A program made the translations under genes and the position numbers. The notes under the pieces were generated by a model. The model searched no databases and had not been told where the DNA came from. It saw only the letters and a program-made list of their open reading frames with translations. A DNA stretch of 50,764 nt, taken from the NCBI GenBank assembly GCA_028456385.1, contig JALNQF010000302.1:1-50764 (forward strand), in the 5' to 3' direction. Origin of the DNA: Ophiosphaerella korrae. Lineage: Eukaryota; Ascomycota; Dothideomycetes; Pleosporales; Phaeosphaeriaceae. Below, one piece after another: positions 25,501 through 38,961 of the stretch. The stretch's first letter is position 1; each line of letters begins with the position of its first letter.

Positions 25501-28153
25501 TTAACCTTAAAATTATATATACTAAGAGTAAAGATAATTAATTTATAGATACTCTAAGTAGAAGACTAGATCTATAAGAAGAAGTAAATACTACTAGTAA
25601 AGTTCTAGTTAAGAATAAAGGTAAATATTTAGTCTGAAATATACCTAGAATAGCTATAATACTTAAAAGAAAGAATAGCGAGCTAGATAAATAGAAATAG
25701 AAAGAAATAGAAAGAGCTTCTAAAGAAATAAAGAAACTTAAAATCTAAGAAAGACTTATAAAAGCTTATAGAAAAATATATATTCTAAATAAAATGTAGA
25801 GGGAGTTTAAATAATAGTTTTATAAACTACTAGTATATAGATACTAAAGTATTAATAAAATACTAGATAGACTTTTAAGAGACTACTATATTCTAAAAGT
25901 AAAATAACTAGTAATAGAAGTACTATAAGGCTATATAGAGTATTATAGAAACAAGTATAATAGATATATACTATATAGAATACTATAACTAGTTAAAGTA
26001 CTAGAAAGACTATAGAAAGTTATTATAATAGACTTTATTATAAAACTACTAAAGTTAAAAGACCTAATATTAGGAGTTAAATATAATAGAATTCTAATAA
26101 TAGTAGATAAGTTTATAAAGTACTTATACTTTAGACTATATAAACAAAAAGTAAGATAAAGGTTACTATATATTAGGTCTTAGAAATAGTAATTAGCTAG
26201 TATAGTATTCTAGACAAAATTATTATAGATAAAGATATAAGATTTATATTAAAACTATAGAGAATAATAATAGTATTATTTGGAATTTAATATACAATGT
26301 TAATAGCATACTAGCTATAGATAAATAGATAGTTAGAACGTATAAATTAAATAGTAGAATAATACTTAAGATACTACCTTAAATATAACTAGAATAACTA
26401 GGTACAATTACTACCTATAGTATAGCTAGTATATAATAGTGTAAAGAATATAGTAATAGGAGTATTACTCTTTTTTATAAACTATAGATTTAACTCTAAT
26501 ATATACTAGATACTAAGATTTAAAGTATCTTAGTCTATAAGAGGAAAAAACTTTATAAATAGACTTAAAGAAATATATAATTAACTATAATAAGATATAG
26601 AATTCCTATAGGATTAAATATTAAAGTACTATAATAAAAAATACTAGGAAAGACCTTAATTTAGAAAAAGAGAAAAAGTATAGTTAGTATATAGAAATAT
26701 TAAAAGTAAATAATTAAGTTTTAAACTAGATTATATAAAAATAAAACTATATAAAATTAAGAAGAAAGTTATACTAGTTATATTTAAACTAAGACTACTA
26801 GACAAAATAAAGATATACCTAATATTCTACGTAGTACTACTAGAGAAAGTACCTTAAGAAGTATAACTACTAGTATATAAAGTAGATACGTATAGAGAAT
26901 AAAAAGAATAAGAAGTTAAAGAAATCTTATAGTACTAATTCTATAATAGAAAGAATTACTACCTAGTAAAATAGATAAGTATAGACAAGAAAGGATAACT
27001 ATAAGAAAATATATAAGAACTAGAAGATAATCTTAACTACTTTAAAAAACTAGATAAGTTCTAAAATTAAAACCCTCTAGAGAGCTTTATAGTAAACTAA
27101 GAAAATTAGTAATACTACTAATAGATAGAGAGGAGATAGGAGTACTTAATATAGTAAGAGCTAGGATAGCCTCTATAGTAGTCTTAAAATTAAGTTTAGA
27201 CTCTAAGAAAATAGCTTACTTAATAGACATTATATTATTTAATACCTTTATCTTAAAAAGATAAATAAAGTAAGTATAATTTTTTACCTATATACTTAGA
27301 ATCTAATTACGTTCCTTTTTAGCTTCTACAATCTATTTAGATAGTTTATCTTAAGTATAGTTAATAGCTCTCTTTATTATAAATAAGTATAGACGTAAGA
27401 ATAAGTATTATTAACTTATACTCTACAAGAGATACACTAGAAAGATTATAAGATAACTAAGTATTAGCCTAAATATATACCTTATAAGCTTTACTATACT
27501 TTAAAGAAAAATAATTTAATAGAGTATTTAAGGACTTATAACGTAAACAAGGAAATATTATAATACTATAATATAATACACTATCTACTAATTAAAGATA
27601 ATAAAGAGTAGACTTAGTAGGTATAGAGAGAGAGAATAAAGAACTTAATATTAATAAAGAAACTAGATTAATAACCTTAGCCCTAGGATAGGAAAATAAA
27701 GAACTACCTAAAAGAAGGGATAGTATTACGAATATAACAAGAGGAATTAAGATAGAACTAATTAGTCCTAACTTAAGTACTAATAAAGTATAAGATAAGT
27801 AAAGTAGTAACCTAGATTAGGAAACAACCTATAATTTAAATACGTAAGATATAAAGTAATCTATAAATACGTATAATAGATTAGAGTAATCTATATATAT
27901 ATATAATAGGTTAGAGTAATCTATAAAGTTATATAAATAGATTACTATAAGTATATAGTAGTAGTAATACGTATTATTAAGATAGTATTAGTAATCTAAT
28001 CTCTAACCTAGAACGCTAATACTTAATATTATATATACAAATTAACTATTATTTATAGTTATTACTTAATTATAATATAAGCTTTTGTTATTACTTTCTA
28101 ATCTACTAATACTCTAAGTAGTTACTATAGTTAATAATAGGAGACCTATTATA
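22584..28153 (+). mobile_element. Element D, zinc knuckle to 3' LTR (Ty3/Gypsy, RIP-decayed)
   Basis: This continues element D after element C. It begins with the AAATA target duplication also found at 1543-1547, then the gag zinc-knuckle region, reverse transcriptase (a YLDN-type box near 24760), integrase, chromodomain and C-terminal tail, and it ends with the 3' LTR. The polypurine tract AAAAGAAGGGATAG lies directly before the LTR. Stops are dense, nearly all TAA or TAG, so nothing here is translatable. After it, at 28154, integrase sequence of another copy (element E) resumes, which shows that D had inserted into E. The expected 5-bp duplication on the right is TAAAG; its left partner cannot be seen. 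Confidence 0.85.
27724..28153 (+). repeat. 3' LTR of element D
   Basis: This 430-bp LTR begins TATTACGAATATAAC (TG changed to TA) after a polypurine tract and ends GACCTATTATA. It contains tandem copies of a roughly 30-bp unit around TAATCTATAAATACG. The same unit occurs in the LTRs of elements C and E, so the LTR families are related. Confidence 0.85.
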
Positions 28154-29753
28154 TAAAGTATCTTAGTCTCTAAGAAGAGAAAATTTTATTAATAAGATAA
28201 AAGAAATATATAATAAGCTATAATAGGACGTAGAGTTCTTATAGGATTAAATAGTAAAATACTACAATATAAAATTCTAAGAAGGACTTTAATTTAAAAA
28301 GGGAGAAAAAGTATAGTTAGTATAAAAAAATATTAAAAGTAAACAATTAGATTTAAAACTTAATTACGTTAAGATAAGACTATATAAAGTAGAAAAGAAA
28401 GTTACACTAGTTATATTTAGGCTAAAACTACTAGATAAGATAAGGATATACCTAATATTCTACGTAGTACTACTAGAAAAAGTACTATAAGAAGTAGAAC
28501 TACTAGTATACAAAGTAGATACGTATAGAGAATAAAAAGACTAAATAGTTAAAAAGATTTTATAATACTAATCCTATAATAGAAGAAATTACTACCTAAT
28601 AAAATAGATAAGTATAGATAAAAAAGGATAACTAGAAGAAGATATATAGGAACTAGAAGATAACTTTAATTACTCTAAGAAACTAAAGGAGTTCTAAAGT
28701 TAAAACCTTATAGAGTACTTTATAGTAAACTAAGAAAGTCTATAATACTACTAGTAGATAGAAAGATAATAGGAGCGCCTAATATAATAGGAGCTAGAGT
28801 AGCCTCTATAATAGTCTTAAATTAAGTTTAGACTCTAAGAGAGTAGCTTACTTAATTAACTTTACGTTATTTAACGCCTTTATCTTATAAAGACAAACTA
28901 AATAAGTATAATTTTCTACCTATATATTTATAATCTAATTATATTCCTTTTTAGCCTCTATAATCTATATAGATAGTTTTTCTTAAGTATAGTTAATAGC
29001 TCTCTCTATTATAGATAAGTATAGATACGCAAATAAGTATTATTAACTTATATTCTACTAGAGATACGCTAGAAAGATTATAAGATAAATAAGTATTAGT
29101 ATAAATATATACTTTATAAGCCTTACTATACTTTATAGAAAGATAAACTAATAGAAGGTTTAAAGACTTATTATAAGAATAAGGTAATATTACAATACTA
29201 TAGTATAATATACAACCTACTAATTAAAGATAATAAAGAGTAGACTTAGTAGGTATAAAAGAAGATAATAAGGAACTTAATATTAATAAAGAAACTAGAT
29301 TAATAACTCTAGCCCTAAAGTAAAGAAATAAGAACTTACCTAAAAGAGAGAATAGTGTTATAGGCGTAATAAGAGAAATTAAGATAGAGCTAATTAGTCT
29401 TAACTTAAGTACTAATAAAGTATAAGATAAGTAAGGTAATAACTTAGATTAGGAATTAAACTACAACCTAAATACGTTGTAGTAATTTATAAATACGTAT
29501 AATAGATTAAAAGTAATTTATATAGTTATATAAATAGATTAGTAGAAGTATATAGTTAGTAGCTATATATATTATTAGGATAGTATTAGTAATTTAATTA
29601 TAAACTATAAGCGATAATACTTAATATCGCAAGAATTTTGTATTGTTTATAGCCTATTACTTAATTATTATACAAGCTTTTGTTATTAACTTCTAATCTA
29701 CTAATACCCCTCTTAGTAGTTACTTATAGTTAATAATAGAGAACTTTATTATA
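28154..29753 (+). mobile_element. Element E, 3' fragment (integrase end, chromodomain, tail, 3' LTR)
   Basis: This is the right-hand part of a fourth related retrotransposon, broken by insertion of element D. It resumes in the integrase region at TAAAGTATCTTAGTC, a point matched in elements A-D. The chromodomain, C-terminal tail, polypurine tract (AAAGAGAGAATAG) and 3' LTR follow. The left part of E is outside the window or lost. It contains many TAA/TAG stops. Confidence 0.82.
29356..29753 (+). repeat. 3' LTR of element E
   Basis: This 398-bp LTR begins TGTTATAGGCGTAATAAGAG, nearly the same start as the LTR of element C, and ends ACTTTATTATA. E and C therefore belong to the same LTR subfamily. 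The sequence that follows is a different transposon, which marks the insertion point of E. Confidence 0.85.
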
Positions 29754-30406
29754 AGATTACTTTTAGCTATAAATATCTCTCTAATACTATAATAACTATA
29801 CCTACTATAATCTAGCTTATTAAAGTTCTACGTATTATTATCTAAGATACTATACTTAGCTTTAGTATTATCTACTAGCTTAAACTAGGCTTATATAATA
29901 TTAAGATTTTTGTAAAAAGCTCTCTTATAGTTATACTTATAATTAAACTTTATTTTAAGCTTAGGGTAGCACTTAATAAACGTACTAGGCTAGTTTATAC
30001 TAACTTAGCCTAAATTATACTTAGCGCGTAAAGAATTAGCTATATTAGCTACGTCTACAAGTTTAGAGAAAAAGCTATAGTTAATAAGGTTAATAATATA
30101 CTTAGTAACTACGTCCTCTTTAAGCTTAGTAAGATTTATTAATTTAGGCCTACAATCTACTTATAAAGGTTGTCTTACGCGTTAGTTACTAAGTATTAAC
30201 TAAGTAATATTATAGATAGCTATAGCGCGTTACTATAAGAGTAGTGCGTCTCTTTTAATAGCTTAAAGAGTAAGCTAAATCTAATATTTGTTAGAAGGCT
30301 ATAGATATTATTGTTATTACAATATTATAGAGTAGTAGTAGTTTTAGTAAGGGCTTAGCAAAAGTAACTAGCGAACCCGTATAACTAGCGAACCTATAGC
30401 GTACGT
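29754..30406 (-). mobile_element. pogo/Fot1-type DNA transposon fragment (transposase N-terminal half plus one end)
   Basis: Read on the minus strand this matches the layout of fungal pogo-family transposases. A psq-type helix-turn-helix segment lies around 30230-30290 (AIKRDALL, then RAIAIYN), followed by a CENP-B-type DNA-binding segment (LKEDVVTKYI, then NIANSLRAKYNLG) and the stretch leading into the DDE domain (KYSILDN). Stops are TAA/TAG. The fragment is cut at 29754, where element E was inserted. Its outer end is ACGTACGC at 30399-30406 next to a TA, with two 13-bp direct repeats (TAACTAGCGAACC) at 30365 and 30382. The other end is not in the window. Confidence 0.7.
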
Positions 30407-30983
30407 TATACTACTTTTAAGAATTTTATATATATTTTAGAGTATATTTTTATTTATATTATATATAAAACTTATATAGTAAAACTTACTAACTCTATAT
30501 TATTTTAAAAAATTTAAGGAAGAGCTATATTAGTAAAGTTATACTAAGTTAAAGATAGGTAAGATTTAGTATATAGCGTATATTACGCAAACACGTGTAA
30601 ACTATACATAGATACGTTATATACTACTAATTAATTTTCTATATTTTAGGCAAACCTCTTACAATATTTCTAAGTTAATAAACAGCAAATTAATAGAATT
30701 TTATTACTTACTACTACTTTGATTACTCTATAATCTATAGATGTTCTAGGTGTTAAAATTCTATAAAAGGCGTTATAAGCCCGAAAAAGATTAAAAGTAT
30801 AAAAAATAAGATATGGGCTATCTTTGGAACGAGCTCGAAGAGAGTAGCGAATATATTGTAACTCCTCAGGAACGCAGAAACTTAGTTGTTATTGCATACC
30901 AAGCAAGTTAAGCAGACGACTCAATCTAGATTCCTTATTGCGGAGTCTACTCAGTTGCCCTTTTCCGTAGCGCAGCTTATTGC
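30407..30983. other. Boundary between AT-rich block and gene block
   Basis: No gene or named repeat was recognised here. The left part, to about 30800, is AT-rich and TA-rich like the RIP block. From about 30830 the base composition shifts to that of the gene block, some 150 bp before the stop codon of the helicase gene. The 3' untranslated region of that gene must lie here. Confidence 0.6.
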
Positions 30984-33900
30984 TTATAGGTTAAGAAGGC
31001 TCAGTTCTCCCTCGACGGCCTCTACACCACTTTTAACACGCTGGACAACATCTCTCACCGTCATAACTAAACTCTTTGCATCCTTCACAGTACATTTATG
31101 AATAAAAGGCGGAAGTTTCTCATCACCCAGTTTTTGCTGCTCCTCCTTGAGGCTGGTTTCGCAAGCGCCTAGGCGGTATAATATACCGTCTAACACTTCA
31201 AGCGATTCGATCGACATCTCTTCAAGCTGGGTCGTAGCTCTCGCATGCAACTTGGCCAAAGCGCTCTCAAGTCGATCCAGCTCTATAAGGAGGTCAACTC
31301 CATCGTCGACCAGCATAGCCCTAATCTTGATCTTTCTCTCTCGTGGTAGAGCATCGCTGAGCGATAAAACATACTTTACAGTCTTCGCGAAAGGCGTCAT
31401 GAAGAATGTGCGGTGATCTCGAATGCGGGACCAACGTCGTCGCCACATAGCCTGTATTTGCACTACTGCTGTGGTTTCCCGCTGCCGCTGCTCATCATCG
31501 GCTTCTGGCGTTGCCTCAGTCTTGGGAGCAACTGTAACCTTGGAGCCGGCGCTCTCTTGACTGTTTCCAAAATGCTGGAGCTTAATAGACGTGAAAGGTA
31601 CAACCTTAGTGGACTTGCTTTGAAGATAGAAATACGACGCAGTTAAATCTTTCCCTCTGTTGTTGTTACTATCTCGGGTAACAATGATGAGCGAGTCTTT
31701 TCCGTTGTAGATTTGGAAAGAGCGGGCGAATATCTCTGATAAATCCTTGAATTGACTGTGTTGGAAATGTTGGGCCCGAAGAACAGGGAGTTCGAATATC
31801 TTTGAAATATTTAGCAAAACGATGTCTCTTCACGTAATGCGGTGACTAATACTTCTCTAGCTCTCATCCACGTGTTCTTGAAGTCTCTGATCATGGGCTT
31901 AGCACAACCCAGGTTTAACAAGATGGTCGCCATAAGATCTGCCATGCGTCTCTGTAAAAGTAGCATCGGATATGTCCTAGAGCCAATCGTGAGGGTGGGC
32001 CTTGGATCGAAATTTTGGAACGTCTGGAGATTAGAGAAAATCCCACAGAGGCCGTGTAGGAGAAGTTGAAGGGAGCATCGATATGTGTAATTTTCGGACT
32101 CAGTCAGGACTTCTTGACCGCCGTCGGCCACGAGCGGAAGATGAAATGTAGCCCAAGATTGCGGCATAAGCATCGGACCGGACGAACCTACGAAGACCTA
32201 AGCCAAAAAAAAAATCATTAGCAATCAATTATACAAAGAGGGCGTTCTTGTTACCAGATAAGTGGCCAGATATTCTAATATGCTGAGGATCGCATGAAAC
32301 GCGGTTAGGTTCCACACAGGATCCCGCCCCATCGGTTGAGGGAATTGGCCATGTGCGCTCTGCATTGGTTGAATGAAATACCCAGCGGCCCTCTGCAAAG
32401 TATGAATGAGGTTACCTAGATCACTATTCTGGGAAATAACCGTCAATATAGCAATTCTCTCGTGATTTCTTCGTATTACACAATATTAATCATAGCAAAC
32501 TTACAAATGAAACTTGATTTCGGAGGTATATTGCCGACTCAAGCTGACGCAGAATTCGTAGGGCCGCTGATGTGTCGTGGCAAACGTTCCATTCAAAAGG
32601 AAACCTGGCTAAGGCTGCTTTTGATTGACTCAATTGTCGCATGACGGATCTATAAAACCGCTCATAAACATCTAAGCCTATGATGAATTGCATTAGCGGC
32701 TGAGCCTTGCGATAAGGAAATAACCTCAAGTTTTTACCTAAATTCCGTGCCATCTGGATCTGTTCAAGCAAGGCGGAGAGACTCCGTCGGCTTTCCCAAT
32801 ACTCCTCTCTTAACCTAAAAAACAACAGGTCTTCGATGCCTGAAGCGACTATGCTTGCTTCTCGCCCATGGAAGTGCTCCATCTGCACTTGCGATATTGA
32901 TAATGGGTCGTGCTGGAGAGAAGACACATAAGTGACCTCGCGGAGTAAACGTTCTAGCCAGTATCGTCCTAATTGTCGATTAGCAAGCGATTTATCTCTA
33001 GGGTGAAACAGTTGACGCTTACTCTGCGACAGGAAATTTTCTTGGAAGTCTTTATTCATCACCCGATTGTAGTAAACCGGTGTCAACGAACAGAGGATAG
33101 AACTGATGAGTATCGAGGTCTGAGATAGTTATTTAGCTTGGCAAGGCTGTATATAGCGGACAAATGGGAAGCTCCACCTTGATCATTCGAGAGCAGTCAG
33201 CCGAATTAAGCTTCTCGTGAGAAAAGCGACATTGGCTCATTTGCACAGCAATGCAGTTTCCTGAATAGAATCAGCTTATTAATAATACGGCGCTTGGAGG
33301 GACAAACTAACCCTGTGTTAAGTACCTGGCGCAGCGCGTTGGCCACAGCTGTGACCACAGCCCCCGGGCAATTCCATCCAGGCAGGCGATAGCAGAAGCA
33401 AATCGATCTAGAACCCAAGTTTTTGCTAGGTTGGGATATTCAATGGAGCTTGCCAGAGCATCCGGCTTCTCATCTGAAGCATGTTTGAGAGGAGACCAAG
33501 ATAACAAGCGATAAGTATTGCCCAGGGAAGACGTAGTGAACACGCCGGAGATAAGAAGTGCTGCATGCCATGCGTAACCGCCACCTGCGTCATCCAACAG
33601 TTTTCGCACAATCCAAACCACAGCTGGGAGGATCCGAAAAGGAGGATACTCAAAATCTATTGCCTGCTCAAGAGTTTTTGGTAGATTGATTAGGATCTAT
33701 GACGTCAGTGGGGTCAGGATCGTGCGAGTATATCCCTTAAAAGGCGCCTTACATGAAAGCACACAAACCCTTTCACCACAGGGCTTTGCAACGTATGGAT
33801 TGCTGTCGTTTTGTCCACTTGGCTGAATTCTGCAATGATTGAGTGAGCAGCGGCCCAGTCTGCAACATTCTGTCTTATGCTAGGACTGAGAGGCGTGTCA

Positions 33901-36900
33901 TCATTGCCTCTAGCCATTAAAGCGGCTGGGGTCTGACCATCTAAATCACCTACCAAACTACCTGCTTCAAAGTAGTGGAGAGCTTGAAGAATATCAGACT
34001 CTGCGCTCGACGGTAATCTATGCACTTGAGCAATATGAAGTGCTCGTTCTGTGGCACCAGATTTGAGGCACAATTGGAAGAGCTCTGTGTATTTTCCGTG
34101 TGTCTCATACAGGCCGGCGAGTTGGTCAGTGAGAGAGTACTCCTTGAAGAATTTCTCTTGCTCATCGAATGTTCCAAGCAAGGAGATCGCAAGGGCGCGC
34201 CGGCTGGATGAAATTTTGTTCTGTTTAATAAGTAAAGCGCAAAGTCTTGTAAAGCCTCTATACTGCACTATATCAAGATGCTCGCGGTTTCTGCAGGCGC
34301 ATGATCTATGTCAGGTGCGTCATCGACACACAGGATTCAAGATTCACTCACTCTTTAAGATACTCCACCAACTCATCAAAGTGCTGGCCGTGACGCAGGC
34401 TAATTGCTGCTTCATTATGATTGCCACATAAGTGGTAAGCCGATGCCGCTTCCTTGAACAGCCCACCCCTCCTAAAAAGCCCAGCCGCTTTGTGGTACTG
34501 TTTCTCCTCTAGCCATATATCTACTTAACTCAGTAATCAGCTCATCGGAAGTAAGGAAAAAGGACTTACGTGCAGCGTCTTTGAACTGGTTAAGACTTTC
34601 TAAATTGGCGACGGCGTTACTAATGTATTTCAACTGTAAGAAAAGATGGATTGCAGATTGAAGATTTTGCGTGAAACCCTCGTCATCATCAGCCGCCCGG
34701 CACAATCTACCTTCCTCTTGGAAAATGAACGCCTGAGCGGCTTTACCGCCTCGATCATCCCCGGCCTTGTCAAAGCAAAATTTGGCGTCCTTGAAGTTCC
34801 TTTCGTCTAGAAACTGCTGGCCTCGTAAAGACCAACGCCATGGGTCAATTGATTTCCCCGACCGGAGGCCTTTCAATTTCTCCACTTCGTTTGAGTCCCC
34901 AGGTTTTACGACATCTATTAGTGGTTCCTGGAGACTTTGTGTGAAGACTTTCACGATGTCAGAAGCCCTTGTTTCAGAGGACTCAATTATTGAAAGAGTT
35001 ATTCGAGCCCTGGTAATAGCAACATACAGATGCTTCAGTTCGCTACAGAGGGCCGCATGTTTGATTCTGTCGAACGGTTCTTTTGTGGGGTTGACCAGTG
35101 ACCCAAGGCATCTAATGCTAGAAGGGCAGGAGCTCTCGCTGAAGAAGTTGTACAGTATAACATCGTCAAATTCCATTCCTTTGCTCTGTAGTATAGTGAG
35201 AACGAGGGCGGCGTCGCTAATTTGTGTCTGCAACCTCATTTTTGCATCCTTGTCCGGGACAAGAATCACCTGTTCGGCGCCGAAGTCGGCAACCCTCTCA
35301 TGAAGTTGGACTAGCCCGACCATTTGAGCCGAGAGAACCTCAGCACCGAAGCCCACAAAGATTGTGGGTCTGGGTCCAACGAGTCTCCCGACTTCGGGCG
35401 CCAACTTATCAATGGTCTCAGGGAAGCCGGTCCAAAGCATCTGCATTACAAGAGACGCTAGCGACAAGATCCCTTGATGGGAGCGATAATTCTTTGAAAG
35501 GAAAAATTGAGCGGGCTTTGCAATGTCGGGTTGGCTACTATGCTCGCTGGCGTGTAGGAAATGCTGATGGATAAGCGCTTTTATATCTTCGAAGCGGAAA
35601 GTGGAGTCTTTTGAGATACACTGCGCCGTATCGCCCGCAAAGTGGATGCCACGAGGGTCCTTTACAATATTCAGGACCAATTCGATGTCAATAGACCGCT
35701 GGTCTTGCACCTCGTCAATGTACAGCTCATCAAATGCTAGACGAAATAATTTTTGAACAGTCTCTCTCTCTCGGACTGATTTAAGTAACGAAACCACACG
35801 GTCGACGTAATCCACATCTCCATAGTGCTTTTTCAATTTCTCGTAAGCTAGAAACAATTCATACACACGGGACCTTTGCGATTCAGCGCTGAACATTGGA
35901 GCCCGACGTGAGCTATAGCTAAGGTAGTCGGCTTGGGATAGCGGTAATAAGGCTTTTGATGAAAGTGTAGAACCCTTGATAATACCGATAATCTCGGGAA
36001 AGACAAGTTCAACTGGGAGAGATTTCGTTAAAGTAGGAAGAAATCTGCTCCAGTAGTCTAACCTGAAGGTATGAAAGTCGACAACTTGAGGCTGGCGATA
36101 ATGCCTTTGGCGCTCTGTGGATAACAGCGCTGGGGGAAGGCTAGTTTCAATATGGTCACCGTGGAGAAAGTTCTTTCGATCTGCCGCAGTGACAGTATTC
36201 TCCAGGATCCTTAAAAATTGATCAAAGGTGCAAACGAGAGGGAAATGGCTTTCTTTCAATGAGTACAAAGTCTCCTCTTTCAAGAAGTCTTCCGCCTCGC
36301 CAGGGATCTCAATCTCCAGCTCCTCATGTCGCTCAAGGAAGAGTGCCTTCGAAGTTCGAGTCTCGATCAGCCTGTGAATATAAACCCCCAACTTGGCAGA
36401 GAGATGCTCTGAGCGAGTTAAAAGGACCTGTCGAAGAGGTTTTTCGTCTTGGATAAATTGCCTTGAAAGAAACTTTGTGAGAAGCTTGAATACAAGGCAA
36501 GTTGTTTTCCCAGTTCCGCTACGCCCTAATATTAAGCTTGCTGTGTCGAAATGATTAATGATCTCCACTTCATCCTCAGAGATGTCAAAAGGAAATTCTG
36601 CTGTGACGCTGTTGCTTAATACTGCGCGTATAACAGGTTCGGTAAGGGCGTAAAACTTGTTCGACAGCTCAATGATATTCATGTCGACTCTTTGAACATC
36701 CATTCGTACAGCATCAGCGCTGGCGATAGATAAAGTTTTCAGGAAACTGGCTGGGACGTATTTGCCCGTAATTTGATCTCTAGGCGGTCTTTGAATGCAC
36801 CGCTGGACGTCATCTTCGAGATAGTACTTTTGGAGGATGGTGACAGCATCGACAGCTCGTAAGATTTCCGTATAGTCACCGATTTTCCAGACTTTGATAT

Positions 36901-38194
36901 GTTGTTGAATGCGAGCTGTATCTTCATCAAATCCAACATCTACCTGCCAGAGGATGAAATGATTTTTCATACATGTGGCTTGAAGGAGCGGAACACGTAA
37001 ACGTTGTCTCTGTATTTCCAAGCCAGCCGGCTTTGACATGGCCTTTCCGCTCCAGCAGCCAGATGCTAGTTCTGCCAGTTTATTATTGACAGGGCCAAAA
37101 TTTCCGCTATGACCAAGAAGTTGAATATCTTTGAGGGCTTGAGCGGAAAGTAGTACCTTCCACGCGCCGATTTTCTGACCATGTAGCCCACTTTCCTGTC
37201 GTTGAGCTGCTACATCCGTGTGCGGCCCTGCTCCGATGCTGGCTAAAGGCGCCAGCACATTGGACTGCATTCTAACAGTGTCGTTGCATAATCTGCATGG
37301 AAATGTATCTACTAGAGACTGGAGAATTTCTTGCTCTTCCCGCTGCAGTGTCTGTAGAGTATCTAGGAGTGCTGCTTTTGAATGAGGGGTTGATAAACCA
37401 AGCTTGACCAATGCAGCGTTTACTTCCGCAGACAGTGTAATATCTGCATGGTCTGAGTGAGGTAGAAATTTGGATCGTACTTTGTTTGTCTTTATATCGT
37501 CCTCTGTAACTAGTCTCATGTTGACCATAGAATTTGCTTGACTTCTTATCTGGCATCTTCGGTCCAGTTGCCCTTTCAACTCCGCTAGCTCCCGTCTAGC
37601 AGCAATCAATCCTTGCCACCGGTGTATTTCATTGCCCGCGGCATGGCTGCCAACACAAGCAATGCACATAGCCACGACGGCTTCAGTCCACCTTTCTTGG
37701 GTTTGTTGAACGAGAGCACCTTCATACTTGCGAAGCCAGTTTTGTACCAGACGACCACCCTTTTTATCCGACAAAATGAATTGAAATACATCATTCTGGA
37801 CTAACGTTGAAGCGAGAGCCTGAAGTGACGATGGGATATGTTCGATCAAAATGCCGAGGGTAGCAACAATCATTTGGGCGAGAATATCATGATCCACTTC
37901 GTCGGCGGCCATTAGTAGTGGTAATATCAAGCGGTTGAGAAGCTCTTGTGCTAGTTCAACGTGGCTATTGGGGTTGGTCGAGATGTAGGTCGCAACGTTC
38001 TCAAAGATGCCAGCAAGGCGCTCCGCTAGATGAGAGAACTCGACAAAGAACTGGTTCTTGATATCTTCGTCGTCGAGAAGGAATGCAATCTGAGAAGGGC
38101 TCTGGAAGAGACTGCGAAGAGCCGCCCGTTGCTGAGAGTATCTGGGTACGGTGTTGCAGAAAAGGAATTGGTAGAAAGGGCTGGATGCTTCCAT
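30984..38194 (-). CDS. TRANK1-like UvrD/Rep-type helicase with helical repeats and IQ motif
   Basis: This is a large superfamily 1 helicase-like protein of the fungal TRANK1-like type, probably acting on nucleic acid; its substrate is unknown. I read nine exons: 34570-38194, 34352-34508, 33753-34305, 33312-33696, 33178-33260, 32505-33119, 32255-32428, 31853-32197 and 30984-31799. The introns are 46-76 nt with GT...AG ends, and the CDS is 6753 nt (2250 residues). Walker A GRSGTGKTT lies at about residues 556-564, DEVQD at 827-831, NYRSHQG near 901, QSKGMEFDD near 1005 and YVAITRAR near 1060. TPR/clathrin-like helical repeats follow (GLFKEAASAYHLCGNHNEAA near 1225). An IQ motif (IQAMWRRRWSR) lies near 2090-2104. 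The start has a good context (ACCATGG). Only intron 5 has a weak donor (GTGGAG). All helicase motifs are intact, in contrast to its divergent neighbour. Confidence 0.88.
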
Positions 38195-38961
38195 GGTATG
38201 CTTTGAACAGCAGACGCAATCAGTGACTTTTACATATCAGCCGTAGGGTAGAACCCAGCGACGTGAGTGAGACAGCGTACCTGGAAGATCGTCTCAAAAA
38301 ACCGTCCTTTCTTGCCCTTTCGGAAGTTATGTTAATCTTTCTACACGAGCTTTTGACAGGTTTGACAGGAGAACTGCAGTTCCCTGAGGCGTTGTCAGAC
38401 GAAATGCTATGCGGAAATAATCGCGAAGAAAGAGGTGTATCAAATTCACGGACTAGAAGTTAAGCAGCCCTTTAAGTGAACCTAATAAAATATGATTTTC
38501 ACAGCACAACTACTATTAAAAGCAGTGGAGCTTTCAGACGCAGGTGGGGGATGATATGGCTTCTTCGTATGTGTACAAAGGTACGGTGTGAGAAACAGAT
38601 CTGTGCAAGGGCGGCGTGATGGTACAGATTCGATGGTAGGAGAGGGCACTTGAGAGAGGAAGTTAGGAGCGGGAACCGGGTGAGTGATGGATTCCGAATT
38701 GGGAGAGTGACGGACATCGCCAAATCCTGGCATTTGCAGAAATGCCAGATCGTTCTGTAACCACCTGATCCCCTCTCTCCCTATTAGTTACACAAGCTCC
38801 GGTCGGGTTTGCTTCGCAAATCCAGGCTGTCATGCCGGACGAATAGGATGCTTAGTTCGTTACGTAACACTATATCGAGCCAACAATGATCATGAACCAT
38901 CCTGCAACAAAAGCGAAGATGACTCATAGGTCATGTGGATCTGACCTATCTCTTCAAAGTA
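38195..38961. other. Upstream region of the helicase gene
   Basis: This non-coding stretch must hold the promoter of the minus-strand helicase gene; no motif is strong enough to name. A perfect hairpin lies at 38727-38748: CTGGCATTT, a 4-base loop GCAG, then AAATGCCAG. Short open stretches on either strand show no family resemblance. Confidence 0.45.

Noticed and set aside
1..30406. Centromere as the cause of the AT-rich block
   Set aside because: Everything in the block is explained by nested RIP-mutated retrotransposons; nothing in the sequence shows centromere function.
34767..35303. 178-codon open stretch on the plus strand opposite the helicase gene
   Set aside because: It is a shadow of the minus-strand frame, which carries conserved helicase motifs at this place.
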